From: Citrobacter arsenatis
GTDB taxonomy: Bacteria; Pseudomonadota; Gammaproteobacteria; Enterobacterales; Enterobacteriaceae
Direction: 5' to 3'
DNA length: 64,000 bases
NCBI RefSeq assembly: GCF_004353845.1
Contig: NZ_CP037864.1
Coordinates: 992,001-1,056,000 of the forward strand
Shown: positions 43,183 through 51,939 of the stretch, in pieces
Layout of the letters: each line of letters opens with the position of its first letter
Position numbering within the stretch: position 1 is the first letter of the stretch
Position numbers and translations under genes: made by a program
Notes under the pieces: model-generated
The model's database searches: none
What the model saw: the letters and a program-made list of their open reading frames with translations, nothing else
What the model was told of the DNA's origin: nothing

Positions 43183-44112
43183 ATGCGAGTCACTACACAA
43201 CAGTCTTATGTGTCCATGACGCAGAGTTTTAACGACCTTTCCAGCGATCTTTCTCACGTCGTCACGCAGATGGCGACGGGGAAAAGTATTCTGCTGCCGT
43301 CTGACGATCCGATTGCGGCGACCCGAATCACCCAGCTTAACCGCCAGCAATCGGCAATTGATCAATATCAAACCAATATTGATTCCGCCTCGGCGGGGAT
43401 GAGCCAGCAGGAGTCAATTCTGGATGGCGTCAATGACGATCTGTTGGCAATTCGCGACGATCTGCTGGAGGCCGCCAACGGTACCAATACCGCCGAGTCG
43501 TTGTCCAGCCTGGGGCAGGATATTCAGTCGATGACCGAAGCGATGGTCTCAGCGCTGAATTATCAGGATGAAGATGGCCACTATGTGTTTGGCGGGACGG
43601 TGAACGATCGGCCGCCGATTGTCGCGGTAGATGAGGACGGCGACGGGGTAACTGACAGCTATACCTATCAGGGTAATGGCGATCATCGCCAGACCACGGT
43701 GTCCAATGGTGTAGAAGTGGATACCAATGTCGCGGTCAGTGATTTCTTCGGCGACAGCCTCGACGTGCTGAATACCCTGACTTCGCTATCGAAAGAGCTG
43801 CAGGATCCGTCGGTGGACCCTGCCGATCCGCAGGTACAAAGCGATATTCAAAATGCTATCGATACGGTGGATGTGGCCTCTGACGCGCTCAACGCCTCGA
43901 TCGCCACCATTGGTGAAACGCAGAATACGATGACCATGCTGAGCGGCGCTCAGACGGATATCACCACCTCCAACGATCAGCTGATCAGTCAGCTGAGCGA
44001 TCTGGATTATGGCCCGGCCTCCATTACCTTCACCGGTCTGGAAATGGCGATGCAAGCCACCTTAAAAACTTACTCCAAAGTGAGTGAGTTGAACCTTTTC
44101 AGTGTGATTTAA
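43183..44112 (+). CDS. lfgL: Hook-filament junction protein LfgL (FlgL/HAP3 family)
   Basis: 309 residues, flagellin-like ends: N-terminal M-A-T-G-K-S-I-L-L-P-S-D-D-P and C-terminal L-E-M-A-M-Q-A-T-L-K-T-Y-S-K-V-S-E-L-N-L-F-like helix. It sits between LfgK and the filament. GAGGA lies upstream of the ATG. Confidence 0.95.
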   Translation: MRVTTQQSYVSMTQSFNDLSSDLSHVVTQMATGKSILLPSDDPIAATRITQLNRQQSAIDQYQTNIDSASAGMSQQESILDGVNDDLLAIRDDLLEAANGTNTAESLSSLGQDIQSMTEAMVSALNYQDEDGHYVFGGTVNDRPPIVAVDEDGDGVTDSYTYQGNGDHRQTTVSNGVEVDTNVAVSDFFGDSLDVLNTLTSLSKELQDPSVDPADPQVQSDIQNAIDTVDVASDALNASIATIGETQNTMTMLSGAQTDITTSNDQLISQLSDLDYGPASITFTGLEMAMQATLKTYSKVSELNLFSVI

Positions 44113-44137
44113 CAGTTAGCAGTAGCTCAGGAATAGT

Positions 44138-45139
44138 ATGCAGGTCGGTTTAAATACAACATCACTCTCCGGTAGCGGAGCGCTTAATCCTTCTGTGCAG
44201 CAGCATACCGTTGCGCAGAATGCCCCTGTCCGTCAAAAGTTACCCGCAACGGCGAGTGATTACCCGGCCTCACCACTTATTACCACCCGGCCTCAGCGCT
44301 ACAGCGTGCAGCTTAACGATCAGCTCACCACGCTGCAGCAGGCCGATCACTACCTCGGGCAACTGGAACAGCATTTGCTGGACTATCGTCACGCATCGCG
44401 CCGTGGTGGACAGGCGCAGCAGCAAAAAGGGGCTGAGCTTTCACAGTGGCTGGAAAAAAGGCCAACATTGTCCGGCGGCGCGGTCGACAGGCAGCTGCGT
44501 CCGGTTTTACAGGGCGAGGCGCGAGTGACCTTTCACTCGCCTGAACTGGCGCAGATGCTGCAAAAAAACGCCATAAGTTCACGTATGTTTAGTGTCTCTG
44601 ACGGGCGGCAAACGCAGCATTCTGCGGTGGTGGTCGGTGACGATCTTGATCCCGGTCAGTACAAAATGATGATGAGTAACGCGCTGCGTCGTGTCGGCGT
44701 GCAGGTGCACGATCGGCAAGGAGCGCTGAGTTTTTCCACTGCGGAAAAGCAGTGGCCACAGATCCAACAAACCCTGAGCGTACGCGATGTTGATGCGAAG
44801 ACATCGGCGTTTACCCCACTCAAAACGTTTGCCGATCCGTCCCGTTCAGAAGAACTTCTGCAACATATCGCGCAGGGCAGTTCCCGCTCTCAGGATGGCT
44901 TACAGCAGGCGCTGGATATCATTGGCGATCAGCGTGCGCAGATGGCCGCACAGCAGGAAAAAGCCCGACAGCTCATTGACGGTATGGCGCGTTTTCCGCA
45001 ATCAGAAAGTGCGGTCAAAGCCTCGGAATCACTGGGTGGGGTATTGGACCATGCTAATCACAATTACCAGGTATTAGCACAGGCGGTAAACGGACAAGCC
45101 CGGCTTTCCAGCCAGACTGTTCGTAGTTTATTAAGCTAA
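44138..45139 (+). CDS. lafW: Lateral flagellar hook-associated-type protein LafW
   Basis: 333 residues, soluble, Gln-rich and helical, with no signal peptide, so export would be through the flagellar system. Its place directly after lfgL corresponds to LafW of Flag-2 and Vibrio lateral loci, annotated as a putative hook-associated protein. No domain with known chemistry is visible. It ends in a 4-bp convergent overlap with the exported protein gene beyond. Confidence 0.7.
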   Translation: MQVGLNTTSLSGSGALNPSVQQHTVAQNAPVRQKLPATASDYPASPLITTRPQRYSVQLNDQLTTLQQADHYLGQLEQHLLDYRHASRRGGQAQQQKGAELSQWLEKRPTLSGGAVDRQLRPVLQGEARVTFHSPELAQMLQKNAISSRMFSVSDGRQTQHSAVVVGDDLDPGQYKMMMSNALRRVGVQVHDRQGALSFSTAEKQWPQIQQTLSVRDVDAKTSAFTPLKTFADPSRSEELLQHIAQGSSRSQDGLQQALDIIGDQRAQMAAQQEKARQLIDGMARFPQSESAVKASESLGGVLDHANHNYQVLAQAVNGQARLSSQTVRSLLS

Positions 45140-45615
45140 TCTTGATGGCATGCTTTTGTTGAGAAAGTAAAAGCAGAGGGGTCTGTAATTAACAGACCTC
45201 CTACATCCTGTGTAAAAAGCAAATTTTGCTGCGTGTCTAAATGAATCCACCACGTATGCAGGTTGTGTTCTGTCACAAACGATCCAAAATTTGCCAGCCG
45301 AGAGTCGTTTTGATCGGTTTTGGTCGTACTAAAATGAAACTCCCCCTGTTTAGACGAGCCTGCATAATAGTTAATACACGCGGCGATCTTAAACGTGGAT
45401 GGTGTTTTGTTACTTTGCTCCAATGGGACGAGAGTGACGGTCGTGTCTTTGTTCAGTGGACTCGTAATGAGTTCATAATGTACGTTTTTGCCAGTATTAA
45501 GATCGTAATTAGCAACAACCGTATTTTCAATATGGGCATGGACCATGAAGGTACAAAATAACGTTAAAGCAGACAGACAGGGGAAAACGTAATTATTTGC
45601 ATTTGGGCATTTCAT
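45136..45615 (-). CDS. Exported protein of unknown function coupled to lafZ
   Basis: 159 residues with a signal peptide (L-S-A-L-T-L-F-C-T-F-M-V-H-A, cleavage near residue 27). The rest is beta-rich with two Cys (C88 region and C156) that could pair in the periplasm. I do not recognise the family. Its start overlaps the end of lafZ by 23 bp, so the two are co-translated. A periplasmic partner or ligand-sensing subunit for the membrane regulator, like ToxS for ToxR, is a hypothesis. Confidence 0.6.
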   Translation of the reverse strand: MKCPNANNYVFPCLSALTLFCTFMVHAHIENTVVANYDLNTGKNVHYELITSPLNKDTTVTLVPLEQSNKTPSTFKIAACINYYAGSSKQGEFHFSTTKTDQNDSRLANFGSFVTEHNLHTWWIHLDTQQNLLFTQDVGGLLITDPSAFTFSTKACHQD

Positions 45616-46543
45616 TTAACATTTTCTCCACTTCTTTAATTAAAATACCATTCATTTCATTATCTTTATTTAGCCAGTTATCAAAGCTGAGCGCTAACTG
45701 CCAGTTATCATTGCATTGGTTGCTTAGCACAATATCAAGGGCAAGCTTGTTGAGAGAGACCCGGTAATACAGGGTCATGGAAGCGCTATGCGTAACCAAT
45801 AGTTGATTGATCTGCTCTACACCAGGAACAATATGTTGTGAAACCAGTGATAACGATTTCTTATTCTCACCTGGATCATACAGTTGATAAGCCGTAATAC
45901 GGTCGGCGTTTTTCAGCGTCTCTTTAACCAACTGCGGGGCTTCTGGCGTTTTAGTGGCCGACGGTGCTTTAAAATAAGAGATTAAGATAAATAATAACAG
46001 CGCGGTAACAATAACGGGTAAGGTTATCAGAACGGCCCGGTAAGGATGACGATTGATGACCGGTTTTTTCTTGCTTTTTGCATGCAATTGACTGTTATTT
46101 AAATGTATTTGTTCTTTTTCTGTTGAGGGCAGTAGCGCTTCAGGCACAAGGGTTTCAGCAAGCTCAGCATTCTCTTCGGTGACATCGCCGGCGCTGTCAT
46201 CAGCTTTATTTTCATTAGGTTCAATGATTTCAGTCAGATAGTTTTTATTAAATAAATACCCTTTTTTAGGTATGGTTTTAATAATTTCCTGTTGTTTACC
46301 ATCATCATCGATAGCGACACGCAGGGCATGAACGGCTGTCGGTAGGCTATTTCCACCGACGATACGATTCTTCCAGACAGCGGTCATTAAAAATGAACGA
46401 GATAAAACAACATCGGCATTTTTAGCTAATGTTTCTAACAGAATAAAATGGTATTCGCCCAAGCGACGTATCTCGCCTGTTTCACAATGGATTAACGCAT
46501 TAAGCGAAGAATCCATCCGCCAGTTGTTGACTACAATACTCAT
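45593..46543 (-). CDS. lafZ: ToxR/CadC-type transmembrane regulator LafZ
   Basis: 316 residues. Residues 1-105 form an OmpR/ToxR-type winged helix (L-S-R-S-F-L-M-T-A-V-W-K-N-R and I-K-T-I-P-K-K-G-Y-L-F), followed by an acidic linker. One membrane segment (170-191) and a periplasmic sensor of about 125 residues complete it. This is the architecture of one-component regulators that sense periplasmic signals. It faces divergently from flagellin lafA over 550 bp, so it may control it. The target is not known from sequence. Confidence 0.85.
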   Translation of the reverse strand: MSIVVNNWRMDSSLNALIHCETGEIRRLGEYHFILLETLAKNADVVLSRSFLMTAVWKNRIVGGNSLPTAVHALRVAIDDDGKQQEIIKTIPKKGYLFNKNYLTEIIEPNENKADDSAGDVTEENAELAETLVPEALLPSTEKEQIHLNNSQLHAKSKKKPVINRHPYRAVLITLPVIVTALLLFILISYFKAPSATKTPEAPQLVKETLKNADRITAYQLYDPGENKKSLSLVSQHIVPGVEQINQLLVTHSASMTLYYRVSLNKLALDIVLSNQCNDNWQLALSFDNWLNKDNEMNGILIKEVEKMLNEMPKCK

Positions 46544-47093
46544 GGTTTTATATATCCGCGCAAGATTTTTATATCCCTGGTGTCACACCGTTAAAAATCA
46601 GTGCATTAAAATTCTGGAGAAATTGAAATGTCTTCTGGCTGTGAAACAGCAGCCGAATCGGTATTGTGTATTTTTTATGCTATCCAAAAAAGGATTTGAA
46701 ATGTAGCGAAAGTGTCTGAGACTCACAATATAAAAATACAGGCCATTTGCAACCAAATGTAAAACAAGGTCAAAGAGTGGGTGATTAAGCGGTTTTTGAT
46801 TAAGCATAATCTCATTGGTTTCATGATGTTAACCCTGTTGGTGTGTAAATCTTCAACCCATTATTAGATATTTCTAATAATCTTTTAATTAAATCTTGAT
46901 TGAGATCTTCCTTATGTAGTGGTATTTGTGGGAGGGAGCACGGAAAGCTAAAATAGAGTGGCGGTTTATCTCTCGGGTTAATGATGTGGTGAGGAGCGTA
47001 AAAAATTTTTTTGCAGCGCTTTAAGTTTTCCAAACGGGCGGTCGTTTTTACAGGGTATCGAAACGAAAACGATTATTCCCAAGGAGCTGTACC
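46544..47093. other. lafZ-lafA divergent regulatory region
   Basis: 550 bp, A+T-rich, without a convincing gene. It carries a 9-bp dyad (46860-46868 with 46873-46881) in the middle and the sigma-28-like lafA promoter near 47021. The dyad is a candidate site for LafZ or another regulator. Confidence 0.55.
47021..47049 (+). promoter_or_regulatory. LafS (sigma-28-like) promoter of lafA
   Basis: TTAAGTTTTCC at 47021-47031 and GGTCGTTTTT at 47040-47049, the same spacing as upstream of lfgM. It lies about 45 bases before the flagellin start. Confidence 0.7.
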
Positions 47094-47999
47094 ATGTTAT
47101 CGATTAATACTAATACCGCATCAATGTCTGCTGTTAATGCTATCAACAAAAGCAGCGCATCACTGTCTACTTCTATGGAACGTCTGGCGACAGGTAACCG
47201 TATTAACTCTTCTGCAGATGACGCTGCGGGCAAACAGATTGCCAGCCGTCTGACCGCACAGTCCAGCGGTATGGGCGTTGCGCTGAGCAACATCAACGAT
47301 GCCACTGCCATGCTGCAGACTGCAGACAGCATGTTTGATGAAATGACCGACGTACTGGGCCGTATGAAAGACCTGTCCACGCAGGCAGCGAACGGAACCT
47401 ACAACGACGAAGACTTGCAGGCGATGCAGGACGAATACGACGAACTGGGTCAGCAGATGTCCGACATGCTGCAGAACACCACTTACGGCGGCACCAACCT
47501 GTTCGGTCTTTCCGGTACCAGCAACACCGGTAAAGACGGTCTGTTCCAGGGCGCGGTATCCTTCCAGGTTGGTGCTGAATCTTCAGACACCATGACCGTT
47601 GATATCTCCAGCCAGCTGGGCGATCTGGTTAATGCGCTGGACAGCGTTAGCAAATCGTTCTCTGCTGACCAGTCTGGTACCGCTGGCATCTCCGGTGGTT
47701 CTGAGCTGACTACTTCTGGCTCTGCAAACCAGATGATCACCACTATCCAGACTGCAATGGACGACGTGTCTAAGATCCAGTCCAAACTGGGTGCATCTAT
47801 CAACCGTCTGAACGATACCGCAGCTAACCTGACCAGCATGCAGGACAACACGGAAGTGGCGATCGGTAACATTATGGATACCGACTACGCGACGGAAGCG
47901 TCCAACATGACCCAGCAACAGGTTCTGATGCAAACGGGTATCACCATGCTGAAGCAGTCCAACAGCATGTCCAGCATGGTTTCCAGCCTGCTGCAGTAA
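47094..47999 (+). CDS. lafA: Lateral flagellin LafA
   Basis: 301 residues. Conserved flagellin ends: N-terminal S-I-N-T-N-T-A-S-M-S-A-V-N-A and E-R-L-A-T-G-N-R-I-N-S-S-A-D-D-A-A-G; C-terminal D-T-D-Y-A-T-E-A-S-N-M-T ending S-S-L-L-Q. The central surface domain is very short, with a Ser/Thr/Gly-rich stretch at about 175-210 (for example G-I-S-G-G-S-E-L-T-T-S-G-S). This stretch is a plausible site for glycan or phosphoglycerol attachment by the cargo genes. There is a single flagellin gene, with its own promoter and terminator, and GGAG upstream of the ATG. Confidence 0.97.
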   Translation: MLSINTNTASMSAVNAINKSSASLSTSMERLATGNRINSSADDAAGKQIASRLTAQSSGMGVALSNINDATAMLQTADSMFDEMTDVLGRMKDLSTQAANGTYNDEDLQAMQDEYDELGQQMSDMLQNTTYGGTNLFGLSGTSNTGKDGLFQGAVSFQVGAESSDTMTVDISSQLGDLVNALDSVSKSFSADQSGTAGISGGSELTTSGSANQMITTIQTAMDDVSKIQSKLGASINRLNDTAANLTSMQDNTEVAIGNIMDTDYATEASNMTQQQVLMQTGITMLKQSNSMSSMVSSLLQ

Positions 48000-48020
48000 T
48001 TCCTGACTTAACGTCATTTA

Positions 48021-48044
48021 CAACACCGCCACCCGGCGGTGTTG
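48021..48044 (+). terminator. lafA terminator
   Basis: A 10-bp perfect stem (48021-48030 with 48035-48044), 21 bases after the flagellin stop, followed by TGCTTTC. Confidence 0.8.
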
Positions 48045-48145
48045 TGCTTTCAGCGACCTGATTGTTACCTGAAAACCTTCCTGGGGAAGGGAAAACGTAT
48101 TTCCGCCATGAAGTTAACGTACTGAATCTGAATAATAAAAAATAT

Positions 48146-48160
48146 TGGCATGCGTTTTGC
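48146..48160 (+). promoter_or_regulatory. Sigma-54 (-24/-12) promoter of the lafB operon
   Basis: TGGCATGCGTTTTGC, GG at 48147-48148 and GC at 48159-48160. It matches the consensus at all key positions and is about 36 bases before the lafB start. Confidence 0.88.
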
Positions 48161-48195
48161 TATTACATAAATAACGTTGCACGGAGTCATCGATT

Positions 48196-49521
48196 ATGAG
48201 CTTTACGAGTCCGATCCAAAAATTAGCACAAGAATTTGCCTACGCCGATATTGCCACCCAGGCGGCGAATTTGCAGAACGAACAGAACGAGTTGAATGCT
48301 GAGAGCAGCGGACTGGACTCGCTCAGTACCGCACTCACTAACTTTCAGACGGCAATCGATGCGCTGAACAGCGAAACCGACGGTCCGCTGACGTTTTCTG
48401 CTACCTCTAATAATGACGCGAATACCGTATCGGCGAACTCGGAAGCTCAGGCCGGAACCTATTCATTTTATGTTTCGGCGCTTGCGCAGGCGCAACAAAC
48501 CACGTTCAGCATGAGCGATGACCAGTACAGCGCATCCGGTACCTTTACGTTATCGATGGATGACGGCACGACCATGGATATCGATCTTGCTGCTGCCGAT
48601 GAAGATGGCGACAGCTTTATTGATGCCAACGAACTGGTTGACGCGATCAATGACTCGGACGACAACCCCGGCGTGTCGGCGGCGCTGGTTAAAACCGATG
48701 GCACCACCACCATCATGCTGACCTCTGATACTACCGGTGCGCAAAGTGGTTTTTCGGTGAGCGTTTCTGGCAACGACGATCTTGCTGCGGCGGAGTCATC
48801 TAGTGAGAAGATGTTAACGAATCCACAGGACGCCGAAATCCATTTGGGTAACAAGGATGGCCCCACCATCACCAGCAGCTCCAATACGTTTGATGATGTT
48901 ATCCCCGGCGTGACGATGACTTTTTCCGAGGTCAGCGATCCTGACGATCCTAACGATGTGACCACCTTTACCGTCGCGGAGGACTCCAGCGGATCGCAGG
49001 CCAAAGTGCAGACCTTTGTGGATGCCTACAACACGTTAATCGACACCATCGATTCGTTGACCAGTTATGGCGATGACAACACGGCTGCCGGGGTTTTTGC
49101 GGGTGATGCCGGGATGAATTCGCTGGCAAATCAGATGGATGATATCGCTCACGCCTCCTACGGCGGTGTTTCGATAGTCGACTATGGCATCACGCTGGAT
49201 TCCGATGGCCACTTACAAATCGACTCCACCCAGTTCAGCGAGGAAATGGAAGAAAACCCGGACGGTTTGACCTCTATTTTCGTCGGCGAAGACAGCATGG
49301 TCGCGCAGATGGACGACCTGATGGAGAGTTATCTGGATTCCAGCAACGGCATTATCGCCATGCGCCAGGAAAACATTGATGACCAGCAGAGCAAAATTCA
49401 GGACGAAAGCGATCAGTTGACTGAAACCTATAACACCAACTACGAGCGCTATGTGGAAGAGTACACCAATACGCTGGTTGAAACGTACACCATGAAAGTG
49501 AGTATGGCCGCGTTTATGTAA
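48196..49521 (+). CDS. lafB: Filament cap protein LafB (FliD/HAP2 family)
   Basis: 441 residues. FliD-type ends: N-terminal A-Y-A-D-I-A-T-Q-A-A-N-L-Q, and a C-terminal coiled coil with I-A-M-R-Q-E-N-I-D-D-Q-Q-S-K-I. The middle is acidic, as in other exported proteins of this locus. It caps the filament and promotes flagellin assembly. First gene of lafB-C-D-E-F-S-T-U. Confidence 0.95.
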   Translation: MSFTSPIQKLAQEFAYADIATQAANLQNEQNELNAESSGLDSLSTALTNFQTAIDALNSETDGPLTFSATSNNDANTVSANSEAQAGTYSFYVSALAQAQQTTFSMSDDQYSASGTFTLSMDDGTTMDIDLAAADEDGDSFIDANELVDAINDSDDNPGVSAALVKTDGTTTIMLTSDTTGAQSGFSVSVSGNDDLAAAESSSEKMLTNPQDAEIHLGNKDGPTITSSSNTFDDVIPGVTMTFSEVSDPDDPNDVTTFTVAEDSSGSQAKVQTFVDAYNTLIDTIDSLTSYGDDNTAAGVFAGDAGMNSLANQMDDIAHASYGGVSIVDYGITLDSDGHLQIDSTQFSEEMEENPDGLTSIFVGEDSMVAQMDDLMESYLDSSNGIIAMRQENIDDQQSKIQDESDQLTETYNTNYERYVEEYTNTLVETYTMKVSMAAFM

Positions 49522-49554
49522 CCGGCTGATTTAAGAGAAGGATTGAGAATCAAC

Positions 49555-49947
49555 ATGTACGACACGCAGGATGGTTATTCGCAATACAAAGAGATGGATC
49601 TTGCTGCGCGTACCGCAGCAGCATCGCCGTTAGAGCTGGTGCTGGTGCTGTTTTCGGGGCTGATGGATGAGCTGGAACGCGCCAAAAGCCACATTGAGAA
49701 CAAACGCTACGAGCGTAAGGCGCAGAGCATTAACAAATGCATCGATATTCTCAACGCCTTAACCAGCTCGCTGGAGTTTGAAACAGGCGGCGAGCTGGTG
49801 GTCAATCTGTCCCGGCTGTATGACCACTGCGTCTACCGCCTGTACGAAGCCAGCGGCGAACTGTCGCTGGAAAAAATTGATGAAGTGATCCTCATCCTGA
49901 CGAATCTGCGCACGGGCTGGGAAGGTCTGTCGGCAAAACTGGGATAA
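49555..49947 (+). CDS. lafC: Flagellin export chaperone LafC (FliS family)
   Basis: 130 residues, four-helix protein. A-A-A-S-P-L-E-L-V-L-V-L-F-S-G-L and the I-N-K-C-I-D-I-L-N-A-L segment match FliS, which binds flagellin's C-terminus in the cytoplasm. ATG 49555 gives the typical short N-terminus (M-Y-D) and fits better than the TTG at 49543. Confidence 0.93.
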   Translation: MYDTQDGYSQYKEMDLAARTAAASPLELVLVLFSGLMDELERAKSHIENKRYERKAQSINKCIDILNALTSSLEFETGGELVVNLSRLYDHCVYRLYEASGELSLEKIDEVILILTNLRTGWEGLSAKLG

Positions 49948-49951
49948 GGCG

Positions 49952-50269
49952 ATGCAAAGAGAGCATCAGCAACAGCAGCTTTATGCCCTGGTAAAAGAGA
50001 TGAACGACGCGCTGGATAACAAGCGTTGGCGACGATTACCCGGTCTGCATCAGCAGGTGATGCGCGTTTTTCATGACTATGCCGCCTGGGAAACTGACGC
50101 CGAGGCGTTGAGGGAAGTGAAAAGCAAAATGCATGCGGCGTTTGAGGCACTCATTGCCCGGCGAACGCAGCGTGCGGAAGAACTCAAAGCGCGCATGGAT
50201 CAGCATCAGCAAAATCAGGAAGGAATGTTGGCGTACTCAATGGTTAATTTAATTTCGGAGAAGGCATGA
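49952..50269 (+). CDS. lafD: FliT-like chaperone LafD
   Basis: 105 residues, helical and charged, in the usual FliT position between FliS and FliK homologues. FliT-type proteins escort the cap protein FliD. Sequence signature is weak, so the call is mainly by place and size. It overlaps lafE by 4 bp. Confidence 0.7.
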   Translation: MQREHQQQQLYALVKEMNDALDNKRWRRLPGLHQQVMRVFHDYAAWETDAEALREVKSKMHAAFEALIARRTQRAEELKARMDQHQQNQEGMLAYSMVNLISEKA

Positions 50270-51441
50270 ATCCTGTATTACTGGCCTCGGCCAGTGCATT
50301 GGCTGAGGCCACACCGGAAAAGGCCTCGATTACGGCCCCAGCAACGTCAACGGGCGGAAGCACGTTTTCTTTGCCGCAGGCTGGGCTTAATGCGGTAGCT
50401 GAACGTTTGATCGGCGCAAAAGTTAACCAGCAGCAGGCGTCGGTGGCCGAGCATCAGCGCGATGATGCAGATCCTGCGGCTATGCAGGCATTACTGGCGA
50501 TGCTGCTGGCGCAACCGGCCCAGGCGTCAACGTCTGCACCAACCCAGAAGCAGCCGGACGGTGAGATGTTGAAAATGCTGGCGCAGGTGCAAACCTCCGA
50601 TTCCGGGTCATCGCTGCTGCGTCAACTGGCGGGCGCGATGGCTCAACAAGGAAAAACGTCCTCGACCTCGGCTGAGCAGCATGCAACGGATTTATCGTCA
50701 CTGCCGCCAAAACTGCAAACGTTGCTGGCGTCGATCGGCGAGGATTTTCCTCAGGCAACACCGGATCAGCAGGCCAAACTGGCGACATTCTCCGCCCAGG
50801 ATCTGCGTGCGATCGCGCCTGAACCTGCTTCGCTTTCGACCTCGCAGCAAATTTCTGCCCGCGTGAAGTCAGCGGATCATAGCGTTCCCCGCCCGGTGGT
50901 GGAGAGAAAAACCGCTGGCATGACGGTTAACCCAACGCTTGCGACGCAAAGTTTGCTCAATACGGCGGCGCAGGGAAATCAGCCGGTAAACGCCCTGAGC
51001 GACCATAACGTGGTGTCGGCGCAAGTTGCCGCGCCTACCTCGCTGTCAACAGAGGAACTCGGAGAGAAGCTCACGGCACTGCTCAAAGACCGAATTCAGT
51101 TCCAGATTGGCCAGCAGCAGCAGGTGTCGACTATTCGTCTTGATCCTCCTTCGCTTGGCAAACTGGAAATCGCCGTGCAACTGGATGCCGGAAAGCTGAT
51201 GGTTCACATCGGCGCAAATCAGAGTGATGTCTGCCGCTCGTTGCAGCAATTTAGCGAAAACTTACGCCAGCACCTCACGGCGCAAAACTTCATGGAAGTG
51301 AATGTTCAGGTCTCTTCCGAAGGACAATCGCAACAGCAGCAACAGCAGTCAGGTCATCAACAGGACGAGGTGACGTCGGCGCTAACGCTTAACGACGAAC
51401 CTCAATTTCAACAGAACGAATCCGTTCTGATCAAAGTGTAA
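50266..51441 (+). CDS. lafE: Hook-length control protein LafE (FliK family)
   Basis: 391 residues. A Gln/Ala/Ser-rich, extended N-terminal ruler (about 1-270) is followed by the FliK C-terminal domain with L-D-P-P-S-L-G-K-L-E-I-A-V-Q-L (about residues 299-313). It measures the hook and triggers LfhB switching. The tail is Gln-rich. Confidence 0.92.
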   Translation: MNPVLLASASALAEATPEKASITAPATSTGGSTFSLPQAGLNAVAERLIGAKVNQQQASVAEHQRDDADPAAMQALLAMLLAQPAQASTSAPTQKQPDGEMLKMLAQVQTSDSGSSLLRQLAGAMAQQGKTSSTSAEQHATDLSSLPPKLQTLLASIGEDFPQATPDQQAKLATFSAQDLRAIAPEPASLSTSQQISARVKSADHSVPRPVVERKTAGMTVNPTLATQSLLNTAAQGNQPVNALSDHNVVSAQVAAPTSLSTEELGEKLTALLKDRIQFQIGQQQQVSTIRLDPPSLGKLEIAVQLDAGKLMVHIGANQSDVCRSLQQFSENLRQHLTAQNFMEVNVQVSSEGQSQQQQQQSGHQQDEVTSALTLNDEPQFQQNESVLIKV

Positions 51442-51448
51442 AAGCAAG

Positions 51449-51919
51449 ATGAAGAAAATTGTTATCGCGTGTCTGATTAGCTCCGTCGTGGCGCTGGGTA
51501 TTGCAGGGGGCGCAGGATGGGGCATTTATCATTCTATGACTAAGGGAACCGTAACTGTAGCAGATAAGCCTGCGCATGAAGCGGAAGATAATCAGGATGA
51601 GTCCAGCAGTATTTTTGTCTCCCTGCCGGAAACGGTGGTTACGCTTCATGATAATGAAGGTAGCGATCGCTATATGGTTGCGGAACTGGTGATGGTCGTT
51701 GATACAGAGAAAGATGCTGAAAAAATTAAGAAGGACGAACCGCTCTATCAAAGTATTACCGTAGATGAGCTTTCGAATATGAAATATGAAGATATTCGGG
51801 CGTTGAAGATTTCCGAGATCAGAAAGAAAATTTTTGAAAACCTGAAAACTGAATTAGCGAAACGCAAAATGGCGACACCGTATAAGGACATTTTGGTGAA
51901 AAAAGTCGTGTTTCAATAA
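51449..51919 (+). CDS. lafF: Lateral flagellar basal-body protein LafF (FliL family)
   Basis: 156 residues with one N-terminal membrane segment (about 5-28) and a periplasmic domain, ending in K-D-I-L-V-K-K-V-V-F-Q like FliL. FliL surrounds the stator and supports torque on surfaces. It lies between the FliK and sigma-28 homologues. Confidence 0.9.
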   Translation: MKKIVIACLISSVVALGIAGGAGWGIYHSMTKGTVTVADKPAHEAEDNQDESSSIFVSLPETVVTLHDNEGSDRYMVAELVMVVDTEKDAEKIKKDEPLYQSITVDELSNMKYEDIRALKISEIRKKIFENLKTELAKRKMATPYKDILVKKVVFQ

Positions 51920-51939
51920 ACGACAAGCCAGGAAATAAC

